Shown: piece by piece, positions 7,361 through 14,535 of the stretch
Layout: each line of letters opens with the position of its first letter
Numbering within the stretch: position 1 is the stretch's first letter
DNA from: an uncultured Gammaproteobacteria bacterium
GTDB lineage: Bacteria; Pseudomonadota; Gammaproteobacteria; CAJQNE01
Assembly (NCBI GenBank): GCA_905479545.1
Contig: CAJQNE010000299.1
Span: 1-26,198 of the forward strand
Direction of reading: 5' to 3'
DNA length: 26,198 bases
Translations under genes and position numbers: made by a program
Notes under the pieces: model-generated
Database searches by the model: none
Told to the model about the DNA's origin: nothing
What the model saw: the letters and a program-made list of their open reading frames with translations, nothing else

Positions 7361-8676
7361 GGGGTGATCCACCAGGGAATTGCACCTATTGCTGCTACGG
7401 TAAGGTGCTTACAACGAATTCGTTGGTTTAACCATTTATCCGTTTTGTTCGATTTGAGTTGATCAATTAAAGTCAGGCAACTATCAATAGTCCCGTCATG
7501 GGGCAGTAACACGAGCACATGGTTTTCTACAGCAACATTTTTTTTGCCCTCAACTATCGTGGCCACTGCACGTTTTTTTCCATCCGGTCTCGAAGTTCGA
7601 CGAACTGCTACAAATGGCGGGCGAAACGTCGTTCCAGCGAAATTTCTCCGTTCATTAATTCTTTTTAGAGTGCCCCACGGAGGAAGTGAGCGTGCATGAA
7701 TGTACCTATATTCTGGCCCGCTTTCGGCGTGTCTATGAGGGACAACCGGGCCGACTCTCACGTCATACATGTCAGCTATAGTTTGCGTCTCGTTTGGTTT
7801 CGGGTGATCCCATAGATCTGCTTTTCTCGCGCTGTTCGGTTTTCCGGCCTGGAACTGGAGAATGAAAACCTCAACGTCTGCTGAGCTGCCAAAATGCCCG
7901 GCTGAACATGTGTCTAACACATGTCCAGTAATTCTGAGTTTCTCACGCCACTTTTCATACCTATGGCCCGACCTGAGGACGTCCGGAAGAATTGCGACTA
8001 ATTTTGAATTAGGTCGGGTACGTGAAATTGCTGTAGTAACAAAAATTGAGGCGGCATTCACTTGGCCGCCAGCCCAGTCACAATCCGCTGGGGATTGAAC
8101 TAGGCCAAAGGGAGGGTTCATTAAGATTATGTCTGCTACTCGGTAGCCGTCTATCGCAGACAGTGCGTCTCCTGGAAGAATATTAGGAAAGGCGTGCTCT
8201 TCGATTTGGTGCTGAGCATCCGAATCGAGTTCTAATCTATGTATCGCTAACAGTATCAGGCGTGCTTTGCACGCGCGAATAAACTCTGGTTGTAGGTCAA
8301 GTCCCCAGAGTCTATCTCCCCAGTCCGCCACTGTAGATTCTAAAGAATCAGAGAGAGGAAGGTGCAGCGCGACCGACAAAAGTAAATCGCCCGCGCCACA
8401 CGCGGGATCGAAGATAATAGTGCCGTCTTTAATAAGACCGATGACGGATTTTGTGGCCATAGAGGCTAAGGATGGTGGAGTAAAATAAGCTCCCCAGCTC
8501 CGTATTTGCTCACGTGGTACGACCTCTCGCAACGTGCGGGATACTGCTCCGTTTAGACTAGAAGCGCACGCTAATTTCCAGTTTTCCTCTGTCAGTCCAT
8601 GCCCTGCGTTAGCTAGCCCCTCAATCTGGTCGACGAATAACGAGAAATCCTGCATGCGGGATAAGCCTGCATTCAC
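7357..8676 (-). CDS. N6-adenine DNA methyltransferase, gamma-class order (island gene 1)
   Basis: 439 residues. Motifs in order: motif X GAYFTPPSLA (62-71), motif I FDPACGAGDLL (89-99) for S-adenosylmethionine, and motif IV NPPF (187-190) for adenine. The C-terminus (KWLNQRIRCKHLTVAAIGAIPW, about 414-435) resembles the end of Type I/IIG-like methylases, and residues 300-435 may act in target recognition. There is no endonuclease domain and no separate specificity gene nearby. The start is a GTG at 8676, nine bases after GGGG; an in-frame ATG at 8655 has a weaker site. As first gene of the operon it may mark host DNA as self while the three following genes sense and act. A regulatory or orphan methylase is the alternative. 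Confidence 0.88.
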   Translation of the reverse strand: MNAGLSRMQDFSLFVDQIEGLANAGHGLTEENWKLACASSLNGAVSRTLREVVPREQIRSWGAYFTPPSLASMATKSVIGLIKDGTIIFDPACGAGDLLLSVALHLPLSDSLESTVADWGDRLWGLDLQPEFIRACKARLILLAIHRLELDSDAQHQIEEHAFPNILPGDALSAIDGYRVADIILMNPPFGLVQSPADCDWAGGQVNAASIFVTTAISRTRPNSKLVAILPDVLRSGHRYEKWREKLRITGHVLDTCSAGHFGSSADVEVFILQFQAGKPNSARKADLWDHPKPNETQTIADMYDVRVGPVVPHRHAESGPEYRYIHARSLPPWGTLKRINERRNFAGTTFRPPFVAVRRTSRPDGKKRAVATIVEGKKNVAVENHVLVLLPHDGTIDSCLTLIDQLKSNKTDKWLNQRIRCKHLTVAAIGAIPWWITP

Positions 8677-8687
8677 TTTGTTAATCC

Positions 8688-8714
8688 CCTAGCTAAACCT
8701 GAAAGATAGCTAGG
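8688..8714 (-). promoter_or_regulatory. inverted repeat overlapping the ribosome-binding site of the island operon
   Basis: CCTAGCT (8688-8694) and AGCTAGG (8708-8714) form a perfect 7-bp inverted repeat with a 13-base spacer, directly before the GTG at 8676. In the transcript the proximal arm runs into the AGGGG ribosome-binding site, so the repeat could be a DNA operator or an RNA hairpin that hides the site and holds the methylase gene down. Confidence 0.45.
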
Positions 8715-8847
8715 CTTGCGTTCGAAGTCGAGAACTAGATTTAATAGTCGTGTTTGAATAGGCAGGATTTGGCATTCGCAGGTGTTTTTTTTGATATCAC
8801 TATCGTTAAATTATTAACCACAAAGCGTCGCACTATCGAATTTAGGG

Positions 8848-8853
8848 ATTATA
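8848..8853 (-). promoter_or_regulatory. possible -10 box for the island operon
   Basis: A perfect TATAAT on the minus strand, about 170 bases before the methylase start. No good -35 hexamer lies 16-18 bases upstream, so this is a weak call; if used, it would give a leader of about 160 bases. Confidence 0.22.
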
Positions 8854-8957
8854 GTTTGTTTGCTGTAAATTGCGTGGGACTAATGTGGGTGACTGGGGAC
8901 AGAGTAGAGTTAAATGCTGCGATCCTTGACCAGTGGTTATGTGGCTATGTCAATACA

Positions 8958-9977
8958 TCACCGCTCCGCCAAACCACCACCCGCCCGAATTTTCCCCGGC
9001 GTAGCCCCAAACCACCGCCGGCAATTTCTCGTTAACACCGTCTGGTCAGCAAGCCCGACTAAGCTGGCGATCTGAATTAATGGGGTGTCGGTTTCCACTA
9101 GCCAGCGATGTATTTCGGCGCGGCGTACCAGGTCGAGAATTTCCTGATAGCTTCGGCCTTCGGCCGCGAGCCGACGTTGTAGTGTGCGGGGGTGCATGCT
9201 GAGCAAATTGGCGACGATCTCGCGTCGCCCGCGGGTGCTAGAGAGTGCACGTCGTAAAATGGCTTCTACACGCTCACTAACCGTTTGGTTGTTTGGGGCA
9301 TAGCGCAGTTGTAGGTAGTCGACACTCATTTGGTGGAACGCCTCACTTGCGCCGCTAATGTCGTGCTGAAAAAACTCATTGGGCAGGTGTATTTCAGCGT
9401 GGGCTTGCTCAAACGCTGGCAGACAGTTAAAGCTGGTTTCGTAACAGGCTGGCTCGGCAAGTGGCGTATGAGGCAGGTGGATTGCCACCACTGGCGGTCG
9501 CTCCTGTGCCAGCCAGGCGATGAAGTTGTAGAGGTCGGCCAGACTTTGGTCGGTGACCTGGCGGCTGACTACCCCGTTCGGCACCACAATGGTGAGACGC
9601 AATGCGGTGCGGCCTGCTTGTGGTTCATTGGGGTGGAGCGTGAGCCGTATACCGGGGCTGTGGGTGTGCAGAAAGCGAGCGCATACGGCAATGCCTTCTC
9701 CCACGGTGGCGGCGTTCTGCATTGCGATGGCGATAGGCCCGAGGATGCTGATGTCCTGCTGTTTGGCCATCCGCAGCCCTATGTCGGGGCAATCAATTAG
9801 CCGGGCCGATTGTTCTAACAGCCGGGCAACGGCAGTTAGCGAGATGCGTAACTCGTCGTCGGTGAGTGCGGCGAGGGGAATACCTACCGACTGGAGTAAT
9901 GGTTCAGGCTCGGCATTATGGCTTTGCATGAGTTCGCCAAAACCCCGTATGCCCGCTGCTCTAACCGTTTTGTCCAT
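8958..9977 (-). CDS. AraC-family transcriptional regulator
   Basis: 339 residues. The N-terminal part (about 15-215) looks like the arabinose-binding-like domain of the OruR-type AraC regulators (DISILGPIAIAMQNAATVGEGIAV, an SPGIRL segment). The C-terminal double HTH spans about 235-335, with RREIVANLLSMHPRTLQRRLAAEG and IQIASLVGLADQTVLTRNCRRWFGATPGKIR as the characteristic second helix-turn-helix and signature. The start is the ATG at 9977. It is divergent from the Baeyer-Villiger monooxygenase gene with 139 bp between them, so it probably activates that gene in response to a hydrophobic substrate; this is the common arrangement but not shown by sequence alone. Confidence 0.93.
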   Translation of the reverse strand: MDKTVRAAGIRGFGELMQSHNAEPEPLLQSVGIPLAALTDDELRISLTAVARLLEQSARLIDCPDIGLRMAKQQDISILGPIAIAMQNAATVGEGIAVCARFLHTHSPGIRLTLHPNEPQAGRTALRLTIVVPNGVVSRQVTDQSLADLYNFIAWLAQERPPVVAIHLPHTPLAEPACYETSFNCLPAFEQAHAEIHLPNEFFQHDISGASEAFHQMSVDYLQLRYAPNNQTVSERVEAILRRALSSTRGRREIVANLLSMHPRTLQRRLAAEGRSYQEILDLVRRAEIHRWLVETDTPLIQIASLVGLADQTVLTRNCRRWFGATPGKIRAGGGLAER

Positions 9978-10013
9978 TACTGACTCCTACGCAATGCCTG
10001 TCTCTAAATGTAA

Positions 10014-10032
10014 ATAAATAGTCTCTATTTAT
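10014..10032. promoter_or_regulatory. palindrome between araC-type gene and BVMO gene
   Basis: ATAAATAG-TCT-CTATTTAT is a perfect 8-bp inverted repeat with a 3-base centre, 84 bp before the BVMO start and 36 bp before the AraC-type start. Its position suits an operator for the divergent pair. AraC proteins often bind direct repeats, so a different regulator is possible. Confidence 0.4.
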
Positions 10033-10116
10033 CAATATTTATGCTGGAAAAGTCGCCATCCTGATGCGGTGGAAATTTAAAACAACAAACAGCGTTACTG
10101 CGAAAGAGGATTACTT

Positions 10117-11628
10117 ATGAATAACATTTTGGATGTACTCATCATCGGTGCCGGCGTTTCGGGTATCGGCATGGCTAGCAGGCTTGTTAAAGAGCAGCCG
10201 AATAAAACCTTCGCTCTGATTGAGCGTAAGCAAGAAATAGGCGGAACCTGGTCGCAGTTTCGCTACCCCGGTGTCCGGTCGGATTCCGACATGTTTACCT
10301 ACGGTTTTAAATTTAACCCGTGGCGGAAATACCAAACCCTCGCTGATGGCACCAGTATTCGTAATTATCTGAACGATACGGCGAAGTCTTTTGATGTGTC
10401 GAAGCATATTAACTATGGCCTGCATTGCACTTCTGCCGAGTGGGATAGCAACCGGCAGTTATGGACGGTGCACACGACCGAGGAAGCTAGCGGTGCAAGC
10501 CGCAGTTGGCAGGCAAAGTTTATTGTTAGCGCTCAGGGTTATTACAACCACGACCATGGCTACACCCCGGATTTCCCCGGTGCCGATAGCTTTAAAGGCA
10601 AGGTTGTTCACCCGCAGCTTTGGCCGAAAGATTTAGATTACGCAGGCAAGAAGGTGGTAGTGATAGGCAGTGGTGCAACCGCCGTTACCATAATACCTTC
10701 GATGGCGGAAACCGCTGAATTGGTGACTATGCTGCAGCGCTCGCCGACTTATATTGTGTCGTTGCCCGGCACCGACCACATGACTAAGTTCCTGTCGCGG
10801 TTCCTGCCTAAGTCCTGGACTTATGCGATTGCCAGAAAACGGAATTTGGAGTTGTGGCAAACCACTTATAAAATTTGTCAGCGCTTTCCGAAAATGATGC
10901 GGAAGCTTTTTGTCGGTTTGGCCAAGCGAAAGTTGGGCGATTCTTATAGTGACGAAAACTTTAACCCCGTTTATGAGCCCTGGGACCAACGCCTTTGCGC
11001 CGTGCCGGATGCCGATTTGTTTAATGCGATTCGGGAAAAGCGAGCCGCGGTCGTGACCGACCACATTGAGCAATTTACTGAAACCGGCATTCAGCTTAAA
11101 TCCGGTCGCCACCTTGATGCTGACATTATTGTTACGGCGACCGGCTTAGAGGTGCAGATGTTTGGCGGTATGCCGATCAGTATTGATGGCCAGCCTTACG
11201 ATGTCGCCAAGAAGATGGTTTACAAGAGTGTGTTGCTGCAAGACCTGCCAAACTTCGCCTGGATAGTGGGTTACATCAACTTATCCTGGACGATGAAAAC
11301 CGACTTGTCGAGCCTGTACCTGTGTCGTTTATTTGAGCATATGGAGCGCGAGAACTACGGCCAGGTTGTGCCACGCGATAACGAAAATATGATGGTCGAC
11401 GTCAGCATGCTCGGTCAGCTTAAAGCCGGCTATGTGGCGCGGGCAAATCATCTGCTGCCGAGGCAGGGGTTAGAGAAGCCATGGATTGTTCGTAACAACT
11501 ATGCGGAAGATCGCAAGATGATGTTGCATACCGATATTGCTGACTACCGCTTAGAAGGAACCGCGGCAGTAGCAGCGGGCGATGGCAACGTGGTCGAAAT
11601 GTCCGGTGAGGTGCGCCGTGCAGCCTAA
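10117..11628 (+). CDS. flavin-containing Baeyer-Villiger monooxygenase, EthA-like
   Basis: 503 residues. FAD site GAGVSGIG (11-18) after a hydrophobic strand, followed by the conserved GGTWSQFRYPGVRSDSDM stretch (42-59), which is characteristic of EthA-type enzymes. The BVMO fingerprint F-x-G-x-x-x-H-x-x-x-W-P is present as FKGKVVHPQLWP (159-170), and the NADPH site is VVVIGSGATA (180-189). These enzymes insert oxygen next to a ketone carbonyl to give an ester or lactone. The ATG at 10117 follows AGAGGA. The hydrolase gene that follows overlaps it and could cleave the ester product, so the two form a likely ketone-degradation unit under the divergent AraC regulator. The substrate, perhaps a long-chain or cyclic ketone, is unknown. 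Confidence 0.93.
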   Translation: MNNILDVLIIGAGVSGIGMASRLVKEQPNKTFALIERKQEIGGTWSQFRYPGVRSDSDMFTYGFKFNPWRKYQTLADGTSIRNYLNDTAKSFDVSKHINYGLHCTSAEWDSNRQLWTVHTTEEASGASRSWQAKFIVSAQGYYNHDHGYTPDFPGADSFKGKVVHPQLWPKDLDYAGKKVVVIGSGATAVTIIPSMAETAELVTMLQRSPTYIVSLPGTDHMTKFLSRFLPKSWTYAIARKRNLELWQTTYKICQRFPKMMRKLFVGLAKRKLGDSYSDENFNPVYEPWDQRLCAVPDADLFNAIREKRAAVVTDHIEQFTETGIQLKSGRHLDADIIVTATGLEVQMFGGMPISIDGQPYDVAKKMVYKSVLLQDLPNFAWIVGYINLSWTMKTDLSSLYLCRLFEHMERENYGQVVPRDNENMMVDVSMLGQLKAGYVARANHLLPRQGLEKPWIVRNNYAEDRKMMLHTDIADYRLEGTAAVAAGDGNVVEMSGEVRRAA

Positions 11629-12406
11629 AGGCCAATCTGCAGTGCAACAGCCGACGTTGTTACTGGTGCATGGTGCCTGGCATGGTGCCTGGTGTTGGGA
11701 GGGTGAATTTTCTTCCCGCCTCCGGGCGCAGGGCTACACGGTAGAAACCATGGACCTTCCCGGACATGGCCAAGCTGGCCCGCAGAAAATTGGCTGGTAT
11801 TCCATTGGCGATTACGTCGATGCGATAGAAGCAAAGCTTACCTCTATCGGTGGGCCAACCGTGGTTCTTGGCCACTCCATGGGCGGCTATGCGGTGCAAA
11901 AATTGATGGAACGGCGGCCCCCGGAATTGGCGGGCGCGGTGCTACTGGCGGCAGCGACCCAGCGCGGCGTGTGGGGCGTGGTAAAGCACTTGCTAGCGAC
12001 TCAACCGCTGAATTTTCTGGCGGCCAGTTTGGAGCGAAACCTGTATCGCTTAGTGCGAAGCCCTGAACGTTCGCGACAGCTGTTTCACTTACCAGATATG
12101 CCGAAGGAAACGCTGGATAAACTGTGGGCTCAGCAAGGCAATGAATCGTTTCGGGCCTTTATGGATATGCTGGTTTTTGCCCCCATTCACCCCGACAAGG
12201 CCGACCCCGGTTTACCAAAGCTGGTGTTAGGTGGCGAGTTGGATGCGATATTTCCGGCGGATGTAGTGACGCGAAACGCAGCTAGTTACGGCACTAAAGC
12301 GACCATCTATTCCGACATGCCGCACAACCTGACTCAGAACACCGGCTGGGAGAAAGTGGCTGATGATATTGCCGCATGGATGAAGCAAGTTTCGGTGCCA
12401 GCATAG
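11618..12406 (+). CDS. alpha/beta hydrolase (esterase-like), partner of the BVMO
   Basis: 262 residues from the GTG at 11618. It shows the full catalytic set: oxyanion strand LLLVHGAWHGAWCWE, nucleophile elbow GHSMGG with Ser87, acid Asp209 (GGELDAIFP) and His236 (MPHNLT). The family includes plant methyl-ketone/MES-like and bacterial esterases. The frame is open back to an ATG at 11582, but that would overlap the BVMO by 47 bp with no ribosome-binding site; GTG 11618 has GGTGAGG six bases upstream and overlaps by only 11 bp, so I prefer it. Translational coupling with the BVMO and the Ser nucleophile suggest it hydrolyses the BVMO ester product. Confidence 0.88.
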   Translation: MQPKGQSAVQQPTLLLVHGAWHGAWCWEGEFSSRLRAQGYTVETMDLPGHGQAGPQKIGWYSIGDYVDAIEAKLTSIGGPTVVLGHSMGGYAVQKLMERRPPELAGAVLLAAATQRGVWGVVKHLLATQPLNFLAASLERNLYRLVRSPERSRQLFHLPDMPKETLDKLWAQQGNESFRAFMDMLVFAPIHPDKADPGLPKLVLGGELDAIFPADVVTRNAASYGTKATIYSDMPHNLTQNTGWEKVADDIAAWMKQVSVPA

Positions 12407-12485
12407 GCTTGAAGGCGATAGTAGTGACACCGGCCGATTTGTCTCGATGGTGGTATCGGTAAAGTCGCTTGAAGCTTCGCCCTGC

Positions 12486-14246
12486 CTATCCCTGTTTTAT
12501 GGTCCTCAGGTGCATCGCGATGGTTTGGCTGGGGAGTGGGTTTCGAGTTAGCTGTAGGGCGGGGCGTAATCGCGCGAGGTGATATAGCGTAAACGCCAGT
12601 AGTAAACCGGCAGCCGTTATCGCAATGGCCGGAAGCGGGCCGGGGTCGATACGAATGCTGTCGATGCCGCTTATACCAAGCCAGCCTGTCGCGACCGTTG
12701 CCAACATGAGCAGGGCCGCTTTTAAGGCGATAACCGCAACCACTCCACGTTGGTTGCCGTGGCTTAGTAACCGTAGCTCACGGCCGGAGAAATAATCCAT
12801 TCGCCACGCGGTGGCTTCGTCGACTTCCCGTAAGCCCGGTGGTTGCAGCTGTTGGCCGGTAATCGGGTCAATTGCAGGCTTGCCTATCGCGTGGGCTGCA
12901 ACGCCGTCGCGAATCTGGCGGTGGCGCTGCTCAGAAAGTGGATACCAATACATGAGCGATAGGCCGATGGCGTTCAGCAATGCCGGTATCGCTGAAAACA
13001 ACAGCTTCATAGTGAAGGTTACGTTTTCTGACTGTATCGCTTCGTTAGGTTCATAGCCGACGCTGCCGAGTATCGCCAGCGGCAGCGCCGCACCCGGAAT
13101 AAGGGCGAACTTCGGAATGACGGCCCATAAGGCGCTGAACTGTGCCTCCCGCCGGGCACCGGTTCGTAGCTCGTCGTAGTCGATGACATCGGCGTGCATC
13201 GCTCCACCGAGAAACAGCCAGGCAGCCGACTGCGAGCCGACCAGTATTTCGATAATGAGTACGAATTTGGTATCGCCGTAATCAGCAAAAAACAACGCAA
13301 AGCCGCCCACCACGGCAATGCCGGAAACGATTAGCCAGACTTTGCGCTTGCCAATCGATTCTGCCAGCAGCAACCACAGTGGCAGGCAGACGAGACCGGA
13401 AATAAGGTAGGCCAGCAAGTAGTAACCGATCCATGCTTCATCGGCGCCCAGCACGTATTGCACGTAGAACGGCAGCAGCGTGGCGGGCATAGCGATGGGA
13501 ATGGCGGTAATGATGTGCGAGCTGAACATGATGCGGAATGGCTTGTTGCGCCAGGCCCGGCGGATGCCTGGCACAAACGGCACGCGACCGCGGTCTATAA
13601 AGTCGGCTCGCTCTTTGATGAGCATCAGGAATAGCGCGTTAAAACCAAGATAAGCGAGGCTGTAGAGCGTCGCCTGCCAGCGCATCTGCTCGCGCTGATC
13701 GTCAATACCCATGCCCGCCAGAATGGTTGGCAGCAACGCGCCCACCAATGCACCTATCGCTACTAGTGCGGCAATACCCCCGAACAGGCTTTGGCGTTCC
13801 AGAGTATCCAACGTTAGTTCGGCCGCGAAGGCAGTACGCGGAATGGCCGAGAGGGTAAGAAACAGGAAGCTGACGATTAAAAACGCCGTACCCCACCAGG
13901 CGGCCAGCGCCGGGTCGAGATCGGCCGGCGGGGTGAGCAGCAGATAAAACATGGCGGTATTGCCCAGCACGCCGATGGCAATCCAGGGCTTGCGGCGACC
14001 GAAGCGGCTACGGGTGTGGTCGCTAACCCAGCCCATTAATGGGTCGGTAATCGCATCAAACGCCCGGCCCACTACAATCGCAATCGCCATAATGCCCGCT
14101 GGCATCAGCACCACGTCGATGTAGAACTTGCCAATAAACACCGCCAACAGCAGCGACATGGCGGCGCCCACCAACAGTGGCAAGCCGAAAATAACGATCT
14201 GCCAGGGTTGTAACGGTTGTGAGTGGGGCGGTGGGTTAGTAGGCAT
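12486..14246 (-). CDS. MFS transporter of the GPH (glycoside-pentoside-hexuronide) type
   Basis: 586 residues with about 12 or more membrane segments. The GPH-like signature is near the N-terminus: VVGRAFDAITDPLMGWVSDHTRSRFGRRKPWIAIG, combining the D-x-x-x-D-P helix and the basic cytoplasmic loop. At 586 residues it is longer than the usual 450-480: it has a long soluble stretch with PITGQQLQPPGLREVDEATAWRM before two additional hydrophobic helices at the C-terminus (about 505-560). It is convergent with the hydrolase gene and stands alone on this strand. Substrates of such proteins in lipid- or steroid-degrading gammaproteobacteria are often unknown; a sugar is not implied. Confidence 0.85.
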   Translation of the reverse strand: MPTNPPPHSQPLQPWQIVIFGLPLLVGAAMSLLLAVFIGKFYIDVVLMPAGIMAIAIVVGRAFDAITDPLMGWVSDHTRSRFGRRKPWIAIGVLGNTAMFYLLLTPPADLDPALAAWWGTAFLIVSFLFLTLSAIPRTAFAAELTLDTLERQSLFGGIAALVAIGALVGALLPTILAGMGIDDQREQMRWQATLYSLAYLGFNALFLMLIKERADFIDRGRVPFVPGIRRAWRNKPFRIMFSSHIITAIPIAMPATLLPFYVQYVLGADEAWIGYYLLAYLISGLVCLPLWLLLAESIGKRKVWLIVSGIAVVGGFALFFADYGDTKFVLIIEILVGSQSAAWLFLGGAMHADVIDYDELRTGARREAQFSALWAVIPKFALIPGAALPLAILGSVGYEPNEAIQSENVTFTMKLLFSAIPALLNAIGLSLMYWYPLSEQRHRQIRDGVAAHAIGKPAIDPITGQQLQPPGLREVDEATAWRMDYFSGRELRLLSHGNQRGVVAVIALKAALLMLATVATGWLGISGIDSIRIDPGPLPAIAITAAGLLLAFTLYHLARLRPALQLTRNPLPSQTIAMHLRTIKQG

Positions 14247-14535
14247 TAGACATCTTTGATAAGTGTTCAGTCGTTACCGAACAATACGTGAAGGAGGGGC
14301 TCAATCAACTGCTACAGCTTTTCGCTCAGTGGTATGAATTAGACAGTTAGCCGGAGCAAACTATTGTGCCAGCGCGATGTCATTAGATGATCGGCTTGCA
14401 GTCTGGCGCCAGGCTTGCTGAGGTGCATTAGCAATCGTTGCGGCCAAGTGGACCTGAAAACTACTGTGCCAGAATAAGCCTGCTACCGCAGGGGCAGTTT
14501 AGGCTGACCCTGATCAATACAACTGAGAACCCGCT
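14247..14535. other. divergent intergenic region with spaced direct repeats
   Basis: 289 bases between the MFS gene and the START-domain gene. It holds the 15-base direct repeats at 14358-14372 and 14458-14472 and a 10-bp palindrome CTGGCGCCAG at 14403-14412. Both promoters of the divergent pair must lie here, but I cannot place them. Confidence 0.5.
14358..14472. repeat. pair of direct repeats exactly 100 bp apart
   Basis: AAACTATTGTGCCAG (14358-14372) and AAACTACTGTGCCAG (14458-14472) agree at 14 of 15 bases and are spaced by exactly 100 bp, with the palindrome CTGGCGCCAG between them. Such a match is unlikely by chance in a region this short. They may be paired sites for a regulator. Confidence 0.45.

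Larger units (their letters stand above)
8677..8957. other. intergenic region, 281 bases, right edge of the island
   Basis: AT-rich stretch between the AraC stop and the island operon. It holds the repeat at 8688-8714 and a TATAAT at 8848-8853. A 93-codon plus-strand frame at 8754-9035 crosses into the antisense of the AraC gene and looks spurious. No integrase or tRNA end is visible. Confidence 0.45.

Noticed and set aside
3488..8715. AGCTAGGC present on both sides of the island (3488-3495, 8708-8715) as possible attachment repeats
   Set aside because: An 8-base match between two regions of about 300 bases is expected by chance, and the right copy is part of the inverted repeat at 8688-8714.
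8754..9035. 93-codon plus-strand reading frame near the island's right edge
   Set aside because: It has no ribosome-binding site, overlaps the end of the AraC gene in antisense, and its translation is low-complexity with no motif.
9330..10017. Two plus-strand frames of about 155 codons opposite the AraC gene
   Set aside because: Antisense to a well-supported AraC gene and overlapping each other; no motifs.
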